64,000 bases of DNA from Pseudomonas sp. MH9.2 (GCF_034353875.1 NZ_CP133784.1:310001-374000), one strand, 5' to 3'; counted from the first letter of the stretch, positions 8,954 to 17,889 are shown. Program-made: numbers and translations. Notes: a model not told the origin generated them from the letters alone.

Positions 8954-9922
8954 TTACATGCAGGCTTTGCAGCCTGCGGCGATGGACAGCGAGTTGCTTT
9001 GTTGGTTGCCGATGCCCGAGGAAACGTTGGCGCCGACGTTACCCGACACATTGTTCAGCGAGTTGCTCAGGGTCGCGCTGTTGGTCACAGGGTTTGCCCA
9101 ACCGGTAGGGGTCAACACCTGATAAGTCGCTACGCCGCTCAACTCCACAGTGCCACTTTCAGTGAAGGCCAATTTGTTTTTGTCATTGTTACTGCGGCTG
9201 TCATTGTGGCCCCAACCACCACCATGGCTGTCGTTGTCGTACACGTAGCCTTCCCCTGTACCTTTATAGCTGCCTTTCACATCGACAGTGGATTTGAGGG
9301 TGGTTTTTTCATAACTACGATCAGCATAGTTATTAACCGAGGTGCCGCTAGAAGTTTGGTTGGCCGACGCCGAAGCTGTTGCCACCCGACCACCGGACAC
9401 TGCAATCGCCAGATTGTTTTTCTGTTGGTTGTAGTCGCCAGACGTCACGTTGATACCAATGTTGCCGGAGCTGCCATTGGCCGAGTTCGAGAGGGTGGTG
9501 GTGGTCTGGGTGGAGTAGTTGGCAGCAGTGTTACCACTGTTGGTCTGGGTGGCACTGGATGCAGAGATCGCGCTACCGAAAATGAAAGTTTGATCGGCCG
9601 TGGCGATGGCGGCAGCGTTATCCTGTTGGTTAGCGTCGCCGCCCGCAACGTTAATCCCCAAATTGCCATTGGCGTTGGAACCCGAGCTATCGACCGTGGC
9701 ACTGTTACGAGTGCCTTGGTTGAGGGTCGTGTTGTCATGGCTGCTTTGTGAATCCATCACCGTTGCGGCAGAGCCTGCATTGATCAGAAGCCCGAGCAGG
9801 GGGCTAGGATCATTGTTGTCATGGCCGTTGTTGTTGCCACCGCGCCCGTCGGCTTGTGCTGCTACAGCCATGATTGCTGCCAGTGCGAAGACCAGAGGCT
9901 TGATTGCCATTGTAGGTTTCAT
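8954..9922 (-). CDS. fapC: FapC, major functional-amyloid fibril subunit
   Basis: A 322-residue secreted protein with a signal peptide at residues 1-24. Three imperfect amyloid repeats of about 28-30 residues lie at about 82-109, 146-175 and 287-316, each with an INV/ANV-x-GG/SG-x-x-NQQ core (GDANQQ, GDYNQQ, GIGNQQ). The second linker (about 176-286) is long, Asp/Gly/His-rich and the most variable part. The protein ends in C318-K-A-C321, the C-x-x-C motif typical of this subunit. GGAG precedes the start by about 7 bases. The order fapA-B-C and these repeats make the call secure. The fibrils form extracellular matrix in biofilms. Confidence 0.96.
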   Translation of the reverse strand: MKPTMAIKPLVFALAAIMAVAAQADGRGGNNNGHDNNDPSPLLGLLINAGSAATVMDSQSSHDNTTLNQGTRNSATVDSSGSNANGNLGINVAGGDANQQDNAAAIATADQTFIFGSAISASSATQTNSGNTAANYSTQTTTTLSNSANGSSGNIGINVTSGDYNQQKNNLAIAVSGGRVATASASANQTSSGTSVNNYADRSYEKTTLKSTVDVKGSYKGTGEGYVYDNDSHGGGWGHNDSRSNNDKNKLAFTESGTVELSGVATYQVLTPTGWANPVTNSATLSNSLNNVSGNVGANVSSGIGNQQSNSLSIAAGCKACM

Positions 9923-9964
9923 GGTGTTTCTCCATTCTTATGGGATTGCTAAGTGTTGGAACGT

Positions 9965-9988
9965 TGTATTGCTGTATTGCTGTATTGC
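9965..9988. repeat. Three tandem copies of the octamer TGTATTGC
   Basis: Three exact head-to-tail copies (9965-9972, 9973-9980, 9981-9988) lie in the short spacer between the fapB stop and the fapC start. The unit is 8 bases, not a multiple of three. Because it lies outside both reading frames, slippage would alter spacer length rather than protein sequence. Confidence 0.95.
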
Positions 9989-9994
9989 TTTGGG

Positions 9995-10573
9995 TCAGTT
10001 GGAGACCCTTACGCTCAGGGTGTTGACCGATTGGTTCCCCACCCCAGCGCTCTGGTTCAACTGAACAACCCCTCGACTACCGGTGAAGGCCTGATCGCTG
10101 GTAGCGACCTGGCGGTTGCCAGGGGAGTGCTCGGTTGTGCCGGAGCCTTGCAACAGCGCCACGTTTTGCTGTGACAGGACGCTGTCGTCGATGCTTTGCG
10201 CCTGGGCACTGATGCTCAGGCGCACTGCGTTAATTTGTTGGTTATTGGCGCCGGAAGACTGGTTGACCCCCAGGATCCCGCTGCCATTGCTGAAGGCGTT
10301 GCCTTCGATGGCTGATCGCGGGTTTCGTAGCGGATCGATCCGGGTATTGAGTTGTTGATGATATTGGCCAGTGGCCTGTGCTTCAGTGCCAATGGCGATG
10401 GCCCGACCGTTGATTTGTTGCTGTTGATCGCCAGCGGCCTGGTTTACGGAAAAGTTGCCTTGATAATTCTGCCCAACACTGCCGATGACCGCCTGATCAA
10501 CCACCGGGGCGTTCGAGTCGGCCAAAACCGCACAAGAGCAGAACATGGCTACTATGAGGAATGAGCGGGTCAT
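9995..10573 (-). CDS. fapB: FapB, amyloid nucleator / minor subunit
   Basis: A 192-residue secreted protein with a signal peptide (residues 1-18). It has three repeats homologous in pattern to those of FapC, at about 40-62 (NQAAGDQQQQIN), 98-121 (NQSSGANNQQIN) and 167-190 (NQSAGVGNQSVN). The linkers are short. There is no C-terminal C-x-x-C, unlike FapC. FapB is generally regarded as the nucleator for FapC fibrils. It starts 1 base after the fapA stop codon with GGGAG upstream, so translation is coupled to fapA. Confidence 0.93.
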   Translation of the reverse strand: MTRSFLIVAMFCSCAVLADSNAPVVDQAVIGSVGQNYQGNFSVNQAAGDQQQQINGRAIAIGTEAQATGQYHQQLNTRIDPLRNPRSAIEGNAFSNGSGILGVNQSSGANNQQINAVRLSISAQAQSIDDSVLSQQNVALLQGSGTTEHSPGNRQVATSDQAFTGSRGVVQLNQSAGVGNQSVNTLSVRVSN

Positions 10574-10574
10574 C

Positions 10575-11018
10575 TCAGTGGTCTCCCGTCATCATGCGCA
10601 ATGGAGCAAGACCTTGCTGGACGGCACCGGTGACCTGACCGCCTATACCGCTGGTGGCACCGCCTGAATGACCGGCACCCAAGCCTGCGGTTACCCCTCG
10701 ATCGACAGTATTCAAGCCGCGGAGGGTGCCGTTGGGCATAAGCATGTGATTGATAGTTGCGCCGCTGGTGACAGTGGCGAAGTCACCGTCTGACAACTCA
10801 CCATTGTTCAGTGCCCCCGTGACCCGGCTGGAAACGTTAGTGTTAACCGTGGTGGGATTCGGGTCTGGACGCATCAGTGAGCGGGTGGCGACGTGGGGCT
10901 GAACTGTGCGCTCCAGAACAATAACGCCATCGCCTGCATGTGCTGAAGGAATAAGGGACGCGCCGCTGACGCACCCGATGAATACGAGGCCAAACATGCC
11001 CTTTTCTAAACGCCCCAT
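10575..11018 (-). CDS. fapA: FapA, first gene of the amyloid operon
   Basis: A 147-residue exported protein with a signal peptide of about 28 residues (cleavage after SAHA). The mature part is Gly/Thr/Asn-rich and looks flexible. It has no catalytic motif. Position at the head of the operon and size match FapA, a periplasmic protein believed to influence the FapB:FapC ratio and to chaperone FapC. AAGGA lies about 10 bases before the ATG. The likely sigma-54 promoter is about 55-70 bases upstream. Confidence 0.9.
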   Translation of the reverse strand: MGRLEKGMFGLVFIGCVSGASLIPSAHAGDGVIVLERTVQPHVATRSLMRPDPNPTTVNTNVSSRVTGALNNGELSDGDFATVTSGATINHMLMPNGTLRGLNTVDRGVTAGLGAGHSGGATSGIGGQVTGAVQQGLAPLRMMTGDH

Positions 11019-11071
11019 GACTGTTCTTCCTTAGTTGATGCGCTGGCCCTAATCAGCGATGCAAGAAAGAG

Positions 11072-11088
11072 AGCAGGAGCTGTGCCGC
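11072..11088 (-). promoter_or_regulatory. Predicted sigma-54 (-24/-12) promoter of the fap operon
   Basis: Read on the minus strand, the site is GCGGCACAGCTCCTGCT. GG and GC are separated by the exact spacing required for sigma-54, and GGCAC and TGC match the two consensus halves (one mismatch is the base before GG; TTGC is CTGC). Transcription would begin about 45 bases before the fapA ATG. The presence of a sigma-54 activator gene at the other end of the operon supports it. Confidence 0.75.
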
Positions 11089-11116
11089 TTTTAATAGTGT
11101 TAGATAAATCAAAGGG

Positions 11117-11134
11117 TTGAGCGTGATAGCTCAA
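11117..11134. promoter_or_regulatory. Inverted repeat upstream of the fap promoter, candidate activator site
   Basis: TTGAGC and GCTCAA form a perfect 6-bp dyad separated by 6 bases, about 40 bases upstream of the -24 element. An enhancer-binding protein such as the linked VpsR-like activator could bind here, but no known consensus is matched. Confidence 0.4.
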
Positions 11135-11248
11135 AGACTTTCAATGTCAGTGTAATGATTGTGAAACAGATTCAATTGGATAGAAGAAGCTGTGCATGAG
11201 GGCTTGAAGGCGATTACTCTCGTTGCCTGTTGTATCAGCGGCTTAACA

Positions 11249-11264
11249 GATTTATCGTTAAATC
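11249..11264. promoter_or_regulatory. Second inverted repeat in the fap upstream region
   Basis: GATTTA-TCGT-TAAATC is a perfect dyad about 165-180 bases upstream of the -24 element, a usual distance for upstream activator sites of sigma-54 promoters. It could also belong to the end of the neighbouring kinase gene, since it is short. Confidence 0.35.
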
Positions 11265-11350
11265 GCTGAACCGCTCTGGCTCGGGCTTTTAACGTGAGCG
11301 GGGTGTTTCATAAATGGACAATCAATACGGCGTATTGATCCTGGCGTAGC

Positions 11351-11878
11351 TTATTGCACCCTCAATAAGGCACTAACGGCGGCAAATACCTGTTCGCGCC
11401 GACTGTTCTGCTCGCCATTGATTACGCAGTACGGTTGTTGATTGAGATTCAGCCAATGCTGGCTGGCTGCAAAAAACGCCTGGCGTTCACTCAAGGTCGG
11501 CTGGCAGCGCTGACCGTCGCTGATCCAGTCGACTCCTTCTGGCGCCAATAGCACGTGTAAATCGTAATGGCGGGCTAATAGCTGTTGTTCGACCCAGCCA
11601 GGGCAATCGCCGAATAAAGTTTTGCTCCAGAGCATATTGCTCAGCAGATGGGTGTCGAGAATAAGCAACTCAGGCTGCCTCGCTCGAGCAGCGTCTTCCC
11701 AAGCCAACTGACCTTCTGCAATGCGCTGGATATCGGCGTAGCAAGTATCCCGGGCCTGTTGCTCGATGAAGTAGCGAACATATTCACCCACCCATTCACC
11801 GCCGAAGCTGGCTTGTATCTGGGCCGCGAACCAGCTTTTGCCACTGGACTCAGGTCCCGTCAGCACCAGCACTTTCAT
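11351..11878 (-). CDS. NadR-type nicotinamide riboside kinase (P-loop ATPase)
   Basis: A 175-residue P-loop kinase. Residues 8-15 are the Walker A loop (GPESSGKS). It lacks the nicotinamide-nucleotide adenylyltransferase and repressor domains of full-length NadR. It is expected to phosphorylate imported nicotinamide riboside to NMN in the cytoplasm, trapping it for NAD synthesis. The chosen ATG (11878) overlaps the stop of pnuC as ATGA; a longer reading from 11908 lies inside pnuC and is less likely. Co-transcription with the transporter gene supports the substrate. Confidence 0.85.
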   Translation of the reverse strand: MKVLVLTGPESSGKSWFAAQIQASFGGEWVGEYVRYFIEQQARDTCYADIQRIAEGQLAWEDAARARQPELLILDTHLLSNMLWSKTLFGDCPGWVEQQLLARHYDLHVLLAPEGVDWISDGQRCQPTLSERQAFFAASQHWLNLNQQPYCVINGEQNSRREQVFAAVSALLRVQ

Positions 11879-12441
11879 CGGGCTGCCACAGCCTGATGAT
11901 TGCGCCATTCGCGCCAGCCCAGTAAGGCGATCAGCATAAATAGCGCATACAGTGCCGCAGTGAGGTACAGGCTCTTATAAAGGAACAGGCCAACGAAAAT
12001 CACATCCAGCACCATCCACAGAGGCCAGCACTGGATGCGTTTTTGCGCCATCCATACCTGGGCCACCAAACTGAAACCGGTCAGCGCGGCGTCCAGCCAG
12101 GGTTGTGCTGCGTCGGTAAAGTGGGCCATTGCAGCGCCTAACGCCAGGCTGAGCAACGCGCCCAGTGCCAGACTGAACAACAGCGGACCGGTTCCCAGAT
12201 ACGTGATGACGCGACCCTGTTGCACTTCGCTTCGCCGGGTCCATTGCCACCAACCGTAAAGCTGCAACACGGCATAGATCATTTGCAAAAGCATGTCCGA
12301 GTACAGCTTCACCTCGAAGAAAACCCAAGAATAAAGCAGCACCATGACCAGGCCGATGGGCCAGCCCCAGGCATTCTGTTTCACTGTCAGCCAGACGGCG
12401 ATCACGCCTAGTGCAGCCGCGAACAGTTCAAGCCCGGACAT
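11875..12441 (-). CDS. pnuC: PnuC-family nicotinamide riboside transporter
   Basis: A 188-residue inner-membrane protein with about seven hydrophobic segments. It contains the family signatures YGWWQW (about residues 62-67) and the WMAQKRIQCWPLW stretch (from about residue 129) followed by the membrane Asp. PnuC proteins are facilitators: uptake is driven by phosphorylation of the substrate inside the cell, here by the kinase whose ATG overlaps the pnuC stop. AAGGAG lies about 8 bases upstream of the start. No riboswitch is evident in the short leader, so thiamine specificity (PnuT) is less likely. Confidence 0.88.
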   Translation of the reverse strand: MSGLELFAAALGVIAVWLTVKQNAWGWPIGLVMVLLYSWVFFEVKLYSDMLLQMIYAVLQLYGWWQWTRRSEVQQGRVITYLGTGPLLFSLALGALLSLALGAAMAHFTDAAQPWLDAALTGFSLVAQVWMAQKRIQCWPLWMVLDVIFVGLFLYKSLYLTAALYALFMLIALLGWREWRNHQAVAAR

Positions 12442-12550
12442 GACTACTCCTTAGGGGGCAACGAGTGGGAATCGGAGGGCGATTGTAAGCGGATAAGCGC
12501 AAGGCAAGGGGGATGGTTGTACAACAACGGGTGTGAGGGGGTGTGAGGCA

Positions 12551-12571
12551 GGGCACTTATAACAAGTGCCC
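12551..12571. terminator. Hairpin between the chemoreceptor and pnuC
   Basis: GGGCACTT and AAGTGCCC form a perfect 8-bp stem with a 5-base loop just beyond the chemoreceptor stop. There is no T-run on either strand, so it is a weak terminator at best. Confidence 0.4.
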
Positions 12572-12594
12572 TCATACATCCTGTGAGATAAGGT

Positions 12595-14229
12595 CTATAC
12601 CCGGAACTGCCCCAGCAATCGATTCAACTGATTGCTCAGGTCCCGCAGGTGCACACTGGCTTCGCTGGAACGTTCCGCAGCGTAGGTGGTGTTCTGTGAC
12701 AGACCAGCCGCCTGAGTGACGTTTTGATTGATGTCCTCGACCACGTGCGCCTGTTGTAGGGTCGCGCTGGCGATCGAGGCGTTCAGGCCATTGAGGTTGC
12801 GCAATGCCTGAGCGATCGAGTTCAGGCTTTCACCAGCCTGGCTGGCTTGCTCGATGGTTAACTGCGAAGCGTGACTGCTGTCGCCGATGACTTTGACTGC
12901 CGCATCGGAATGGTGTTGGAGGCGCTCAATCATCGACTGAATTTCAGCCGTCGATTTTTGCGTGCGTTGTGCCAACAGGCGCACCTCATCGGCTACCACA
13001 GCAAAGCCGCGCCCTTGTTCGCCGGCGCGGGCGGCTTCAATGGCAGCATTCAACGCCAGCAGGTTGGTCTGGTCGGCGATAGAACGAATCACCTCCAGGA
13101 CACTGCCGATCTGTGTGCTTTCTGCCGCGAGGGTTTGAATAACGGTCACCGCCTGGGTGATGGTGCTAGACAATTGATCGATCTGGCGCAGGCTGCTGTC
13201 GATATTGATCTGCCCTTGTTTGGCCTGGGCTTCGGCGTCGCGCATTTCGCTGGCGGCCTGTTCGGCGTTTTTCGCGACATCCTGTACGCCATAGGTCACT
13301 TCATTGATGGCCGTGGCCACCAATTCCATTTGTTGCGACTGTTGCTGACTGTGAGATTGAGCCTGGCTTGCATTGCTGCCCAGTTCAGTAGCTGCCTGGC
13401 CCAATGCCGCAGCAGCTTCCAGCAATTGGCGAACGACCGTATGCATTTTTGTGGTGAAGGCGTTGAAGTGGGTCGCGAGCTGCGTGACTTCGTCATGACC
13501 GTGAGTATCCAGACTCCGCGTCAGATCACTTTCACCACTGGCGATGTTGGCCATGGCGTCGACGGCATCCTGTAATGGCCGGACAATGCTTCGGGAAATC
13601 ATGACCACCAGCAGCGCCATGACCAGTGCAATGCTCAGGCCAGCTATGGATGCTTTCCATACTTGGCCGTAGAACTCGGCCTGCATATCGTCGATGTATA
13701 CGCCGGAACCGAGTATCCAGCCCCAAGGCTCGAACAATTTCACGTAAGAGGTTTTCTCCACGGGTTCGCTGGAGCCAGGTTTCGGCCAGCGATAGCCGAT
13801 GTGACCTGCACCTTTGGTTTTGGCGACAGTCACCATCTCGTTAAATAGAGCAATGCCATCCGGATCTTTGATGCCAGACAGGTCCTGGCCCTCAAGCTTC
13901 TGATTGACCGGGTGCATGATCATCACCGGTCGCAGATCGTTGATCCAAAAATATTCGTTCTGGTTGTAACGCAACCCGCGTACCGCAGCCTGGGCTTGTT
14001 GCTGAGCTTGTTCACGAGTGAGCTTGCCGGAGGTTTCCTGGTCGTGGAAGTACGAGAGGATGCCACCGGCGGCCTCTACAATCTGCTGGGTTTTTTCCGC
14101 TTTGGCGGCATACAGGTCAGTGTGGATCTGCTTGAGCATCAAAGCCCCAAGCGTCAACAGCATCAGCACAGAGACCACTAGGATCAGCCACAACCGACGG
14201 CTGATCGACAAACTGCGCAAGCTATTCAT
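12595..14229 (-). CDS. Methyl-accepting chemotaxis protein with single Cache domain
   Basis: A 544-residue receptor. The first membrane segment is at about residues 13-35 and the second at about 192-211. Between them is a single Cache domain of the sCache_2 type ([24 protein letters not shown]...), a family that often binds short carboxylic acids such as acetate, pyruvate or propionate. A HAMP domain follows. The cytoplasmic signalling hairpin has the conserved tip ([20 protein letters not shown]). The start at 14229 is chosen over 14247 because GGAG sits 5-6 bases upstream. The ligand cannot be named from sequence alone. Confidence 0.93.
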   Translation of the reverse strand: MNSLRSLSISRRLWLILVVSVLMLLTLGALMLKQIHTDLYAAKAEKTQQIVEAAGGILSYFHDQETSGKLTREQAQQQAQAAVRGLRYNQNEYFWINDLRPVMIMHPVNQKLEGQDLSGIKDPDGIALFNEMVTVAKTKGAGHIGYRWPKPGSSEPVEKTSYVKLFEPWGWILGSGVYIDDMQAEFYGQVWKASIAGLSIALVMALLVVMISRSIVRPLQDAVDAMANIASGESDLTRSLDTHGHDEVTQLATHFNAFTTKMHTVVRQLLEAAAALGQAATELGSNASQAQSHSQQQSQQMELVATAINEVTYGVQDVAKNAEQAASEMRDAEAQAKQGQINIDSSLRQIDQLSSTITQAVTVIQTLAAESTQIGSVLEVIRSIADQTNLLALNAAIEAARAGEQGRGFAVVADEVRLLAQRTQKSTAEIQSMIERLQHHSDAAVKVIGDSSHASQLTIEQASQAGESLNSIAQALRNLNGLNASIASATLQQAHVVEDINQNVTQAAGLSQNTTYAAERSSEASVHLRDLSNQLNRLLGQFRV

Positions 14230-14486
14230 GAAACTCCACTCCTTCAAATATTGTTCTTTTTTTGCCGTGCAGCCGGATCAAAGTATGCACCACACGGGTC
14301 ACGCTAGAGCGTTAATTCATCATGTCTGATAGGCTTTCGGCATTGTTCGACTAAACATGAGTGGCTCACGTGTTTTTCACGTTATGGCAATCATCATGTT
14401 GGTCCTGCGCACATAGCATGTCTTGTCTGCAATCGTATTGAAAATACTAAAGGGGCATGCCCAGAGCATTGCTTCATGGGGGAATG

Positions 14487-15317
14487 ATGGATATTTGGAC
14501 TGCCGCACAGGCGTTAATTCTTGGGGTTGTAGAAGGGTTGACCGAGTTTTTGCCGGTCTCCAGCACTGGCCACCAGATTATTGTTGCGGACTTGATCAAT
14601 TTTGGTGGTGAGAGGGCGATGGCCTTCAACATCATTATCCAGTTGGGGGCGATTCTGGCGGTGGTCTGGGAGTTCCGACGCAAGATTATCGATGTGGTTA
14701 TCGGGCTGCCTAAACAGTCGGAAGCGCAACGTTTCACGGTCAACCTGATTATTGGTGTCCTCCCGGCCATTGTACTTGGGGTGTTGTTTGCCGATTTGAT
14801 TCACAAATACCTGTTCAATCCGATCACCGTCGCGACAGCTTTGGTGGTGGGCGGGGTGATTATGTTGTGGGCCGAGCGCCGCCAACATGTCGTGCGCGCT
14901 GAAACCGTCGATGAAATGACCAGGGTCGATGCCCTGAAAGTGGGTTGTGCTCAGTGTCTGGCGATGATTCCCGGCACCTCGCGTTCTGGCGCAACCATCA
15001 TCGGTGGGCTGCTGTTCGGCCTGTCACGCAAGGCGGCTACCGAGTTCTCGTTCTTCCTCGCCATGCCAACCATGGTCGGTGCGGCGGTCTATTCGGCCTA
15101 TAAATATCGCACGTTGTTTCAGCACGATGATTTGCCGGTGATTGCCATTGGTTTTGTGACCTCGTTTATTTTCGCCATGATCGCGGTTCGCGCGCTGCTC
15201 AAGTTCATCTCCACCCATACCTATGCGGTATTTGCCTGGTATCGGATCGCTTTCGGTCTGGTGATTCTGGCGACCTGGCAGTTTGGCTGGATCGACTGGT
15301 CCTCCGCGGCCGCTTAA
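14487..15317 (+). CDS. uppP: Undecaprenyl-diphosphatase
   Basis: A 276-residue inner-membrane enzyme that recycles undecaprenyl pyrophosphate to the monophosphate lipid carrier for peptidoglycan and other envelope polymers; high dosage gives bacitracin resistance. Both family motifs are present: [14 protein letters not shown] near the N-terminus (Glu, Ser and His of the active site) and [10 protein letters not shown] near residue 165. Eight or so hydrophobic segments are visible. GGGGGA directly precedes ATGATGG, so the start could be 14484 or 14487. The next gene begins 11 bases after the stop. Confidence 0.95.
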   Translation: MDIWTAAQALILGVVEGLTEFLPVSSTGHQIIVADLINFGGERAMAFNIIIQLGAILAVVWEFRRKIIDVVIGLPKQSEAQRFTVNLIIGVLPAIVLGVLFADLIHKYLFNPITVATALVVGGVIMLWAERRQHVVRAETVDEMTRVDALKVGCAQCLAMIPGTSRSGATIIGGLLFGLSRKAATEFSFFLAMPTMVGAAVYSAYKYRTLFQHDDLPVIAIGFVTSFIFAMIAVRALLKFISTHTYAVFAWYRIAFGLVILATWQFGWIDWSSAAA

Positions 15318-15328
15318 GGATCAGACCT

Positions 15329-15790
15329 ATGGAGCAACGCACGCAGTCTCAAGGAACGTCTGGACAGGGCAAGCCGGGCGCCGATGCACGCCGGCCTAAA
15401 CAGTCGGTACAGCATGTTCGGCTCAAGCTCTTCATCCTCTTGGGATTGTGCGCGTTGCCAGGCTTCGGCGCACTGTCGATGGCAATCAGGGGCGTTTCGG
15501 CGATCCCGGCCAGCGGTTACGCAGTGATGAGCTTGCTGGCGTTCTTTCTCTATTGGCACGATAAAAACAGGGCCCGCAATGACGGCTGGCGCACGCCGGA
15601 GAAAGTCCTGCATGGCGTCGAGTTGCTGGGCGGCTGGCCGGGAGCCCTGCTGGCACAGCAACGCTTTCGGCACAAAACCCGCAAACTCTCTTATCAAGCC
15701 GTGTTCTGGCTGATCGTCATGCTGCATCAGGTATTCTGGATCGACCTCTTGTTTCTGCAAGGCAACTTCCTGGCCCGCCATTTCTCATGA
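15329..15790 (+). CDS. DUF1294 membrane protein
   Basis: A 153-residue protein with a polar, disordered N-terminus (residues 1-30) and about four hydrophobic segments. The family signature is the block YWHDKNRARNDGWRTPEKVLH, followed by the GGWPGALLAQQRFRHK motif. Many DUF1294 proteins carry a cold-shock domain in front; this one does not. It is probably co-transcribed with uppP. Its 3' end overlaps the convergent YjbR gene by 6 bases. The function of the family is unknown. Confidence 0.85.
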   Translation: MEQRTQSQGTSGQGKPGADARRPKQSVQHVRLKLFILLGLCALPGFGALSMAIRGVSAIPASGYAVMSLLAFFLYWHDKNRARNDGWRTPEKVLHGVELLGGWPGALLAQQRFRHKTRKLSYQAVFWLIVMLHQVFWIDLLFLQGNFLARHFS

Positions 15791-16132
15791 CACCTTCAAA
15801 CCAACCTGTCGGATTTTGGCCAATTTGCTCACCACTGACTGATGCGAGCGTGTCAGCAGATCGCGCAACTCGTTGTCGCTCAGGGGGTAGGGTGGTGCCA
15901 CGCTGATCCAGTATGCACGCGCCAGATAGGGCGCGGGGCGGATACCCGGCCGATCGACATAACCTAGAAAGAGCTCGGCACCTATCTTGAACGACAGCCC
16001 GGCGCCTGCCAGATCAAGCACGGCGAACATCTTGTTTGTGGCCACTGAAAACACTCGGGTGCCCCCCCATTTGTAATCCTCGCGAGCACCGGGCAGTTGC
16101 AGGCAAAACTGTGCAACTTGTTCAGGATTCAT
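15785..16132 (-). CDS. MmcQ/YjbR family protein
   Basis: A 115-residue cytoplasmic protein of the YjbR/MmcQ fold. The characteristic features are the N-terminal LPGAREDYKWG, the central FAVLDL and SFKIG strands, and the ARAYWISV block near residue 75. The family has a CyaY-like double-wing fold and is often labelled DNA-binding without strong proof. It is convergent with the DUF1294 gene. The role is unknown. Confidence 0.85.
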   Translation of the reverse strand: MNPEQVAQFCLQLPGAREDYKWGGTRVFSVATNKMFAVLDLAGAGLSFKIGAELFLGYVDRPGIRPAPYLARAYWISVAPPYPLSDNELRDLLTRSHQSVVSKLAKIRQVGLKVS

Positions 16133-16159
16133 CCTCGCCTTCCTCTCTATCGGTGGCAG

Positions 16160-17068
16160 TCAATCATGACCGTGCAAGTCATCAGTGAACGCGCTGCTGA
16201 TGTGATCAATCCACGCCCTCACCGCCGGAAGCATGCCGCGCCGCTGAGTATAAGCCGCTTGCAGGTGTCCTCCCGGCAGTGACCAATCGGGCAGCAACTG
16301 AATCAGACGACCGTCAGCCAATTCTTCACGGCAGTTCATCATCGGCAACATGGTTAGACCCAGGCCACTCAAGGCGGCGCTTTTGCGGATAGGGAAATCA
16401 TCGATGGCCAGGCGCGCCTCAATCGCGACTTCACATCGCTCGCCGCTGCTGTGGACCAGATCGTAGTGAACCATCCGATCAGCCTCGATAGCGCCCAGTA
16501 CCGGCAGGCTTGCCAGGTCCCGAGGTGTACTGATGACACGGCCGGCCAGCAACGTGGGTGACGCTACCAGAGCGGCGAGAGCCGGTGCCAGCTGGCGTAC
16601 GATCAGGCTGGGGTCTTCATCGCCGATGTCGCGCACCCGTAGCGCGACATCAATGCCCTCATTCACCAGATCGACACGTCGATTGACCAGCAACATTTCC
16701 AGCTGGACCTGTGGGTGACTTGCCAGAAACGAGCTGATCACGTTGGCGAGATTCCAATGGGTCAAACCGACCGGGCAGGACACCCGCAGCCGCCCGCGAG
16801 GTTCGGCCGACAGTGATGCGACCGCTTCATCGGCCATTTCCGCTTCCAGCAACATAGCTTGGCAATGCTGCAGATAACGCTCGCCAACCGCCGTCAGCGA
16901 CAGCTTGCGTGTTGTGCGTTGCAGCAGGCTCGCGTTGAGGCGGGTTTCCAGCTCGGCGATACGTCGAGACAGGCGGGACTTGGGAATGCCAAGCAAACGC
17001 CCCGCAGCCGCGAAACCTCCAGCCTCAACGACTTTTGCGAAGTAATAAAGATCGTTAAGGTCTTGCAT
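16160..17068 (-). CDS. LysR-family regulator divergent from the azoreductase gene
   Basis: A 302-residue protein with the standard LysR layout: winged helix-turn-helix at residues 1-65 (FAAAGRLLGIPKSRLSRRIAELE) and an effector-binding domain from about 90. It is transcribed divergently from azoR with a 128-base spacer that carries an imperfect palindrome, so it probably controls azoR and itself. The inducer is likely a quinone, azo or other electrophilic compound, by analogy with related pairs; this is inference. Confidence 0.92.
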   Translation of the reverse strand: MQDLNDLYYFAKVVEAGGFAAAGRLLGIPKSRLSRRIAELETRLNASLLQRTTRKLSLTAVGERYLQHCQAMLLEAEMADEAVASLSAEPRGRLRVSCPVGLTHWNLANVISSFLASHPQVQLEMLLVNRRVDLVNEGIDVALRVRDIGDEDPSLIVRQLAPALAALVASPTLLAGRVISTPRDLASLPVLGAIEADRMVHYDLVHSSGERCEVAIEARLAIDDFPIRKSAALSGLGLTMLPMMNCREELADGRLIQLLPDWSLPGGHLQAAYTQRRGMLPAVRAWIDHISSAFTDDLHGHD

Positions 17069-17083
17069 ACAGATGCCTCGACT

Positions 17084-17099
17084 GTTCTATACATAGGAC
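17084..17099. promoter_or_regulatory. Candidate LysR operator between lysR and azoR
   Basis: GTTCTAT-AC-ATAGGAC is an inverted repeat with one mismatch in 7 bp, located 15 bases before the regulator start codon and about 100 bases before azoR. Position and shape suit a LysR recognition site that overlaps the regulator's own promoter. Confidence 0.5.
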
Positions 17100-17196
17100 A
17101 ATCTATCGCATTTACGCTGACTAATCAGGAATTGGTTTGCCCTGTAGGATTATCCGCACTTGATCGCCCGGCGGCGATCCCTACTTGGAGAGCCCT

Positions 17197-17808
17197 ATGA
17201 AACTTCTGCACCTCGATTCCAGCATCCTTGGTGACCACTCTGCTTCTCGCCAACTCAGCCAAAGCGTCGTTCAGGCCTGGCAGGCAGTCGAAACTGACGG
17301 CCAAGTGACTTACCACGATCTGGCCAGTGATGCGTTGGGCCATTTTTCCGCTGCCAGTCTTGCCGCTGCCGGCACGCCAAGTGAAGCTCGCAATGCTGCG
17401 CAGCAGGCTGACGTCGACCTGAACGAAGCCACTCTGCAGGAGTTCCTGGCCGCTGACGTGGTAGTGATCGGCGCGCCGATGTACAACTTCACCATTCCAA
17501 GCCAACTCAAGGCCTGGATCGACCGGGTGACTGTCGCTGGCCGTACCTTCCGCTACAGTGAAACCGGGCCTGAAGGCCTGTGCGGCGGCAAAAAAGTTAT
17601 CATCGTCTCCACTGCCGGTGGCTTGCACGTTGGCCAGCCGACCAGCGTTGGTCACGAGGACCTGCTCAAGGTACTGTTTGGCTTCATCGGTGTGACTGAT
17701 CTGCAATTCGTGTTCGCCCATGGCCTGGCGTACGGTGACGAACCACGCGCCAACGCAATGGCTTCAGCCCGTATGCACATCAGCGAAGCGTTGTTCGCCA
17801 CCGCTTGA
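17197..17808 (+). CDS. azoR: FMN-dependent NADH:azo/quinone oxidoreductase
   Basis: A 203-residue flavodoxin-like enzyme of the AzoR family, which transfers two electrons from NAD(P)H to quinones and azo compounds through FMN. Visible signatures are [18 protein letters not shown] (phosphate-binding loop), [19 protein letters not shown] and the TAGGLH motif. The ATG at 17197 has GGAG 6 bases upstream; the longer reading from 17185 is unlikely. It is divergent from a LysR gene and ends in a strong terminator. Confidence 0.93.
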   Translation: MKLLHLDSSILGDHSASRQLSQSVVQAWQAVETDGQVTYHDLASDALGHFSAASLAAAGTPSEARNAAQQADVDLNEATLQEFLAADVVVIGAPMYNFTIPSQLKAWIDRVTVAGRTFRYSETGPEGLCGGKKVIIVSTAGGLHVGQPTSVGHEDLLKVLFGFIGVTDLQFVFAHGLAYGDEPRANAMASARMHISEALFATA

Positions 17809-17847
17809 TCGTTGCCCTGAACGGGGCAACACCGCACACCAGAAACT

Positions 17848-17889
17848 CTGCAGCCCTGCGTCATGACGTAAGGGCTGCAGGTTTTTTTG
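17848..17889 (+). terminator. Rho-independent terminator of azoR
   Basis: CTGCAGCCCT and AGGGCTGCAG form a perfect 10-bp stem with a 13-base loop, followed by seven T. Confidence 0.93.

Larger units (their letters stand above)
11019..11350. promoter_or_regulatory. fap upstream region
   Basis: This 330-base stretch has no gene. It holds the sigma-54 promoter and two dyads listed separately, and separates fapA from the end of the NR kinase gene, which is transcribed toward it on the same strand. An AT-rich patch at about 11090-11190 would suit DNA bending by IHF, but I cannot identify an IHF site with confidence. Confidence 0.5.

Noticed and set aside
8999..9751. Long ORF antisense to fapC
   Set aside because: It mirrors the repetitive, GC-rich fapC gene and is rich in Val/Arg/Gly; no ribosome site. 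A frame shadow.
9965..9988. CRISPR-like array
   Set aside because: The units are 8 bases, directly adjacent, with no spacers; it is a simple tandem repeat.
12442..12594. Riboswitch in front of pnuC
   Set aside because: The leader is short and contains no recognisable thiamine or NAD riboswitch core; only a simple hairpin without a T-run.
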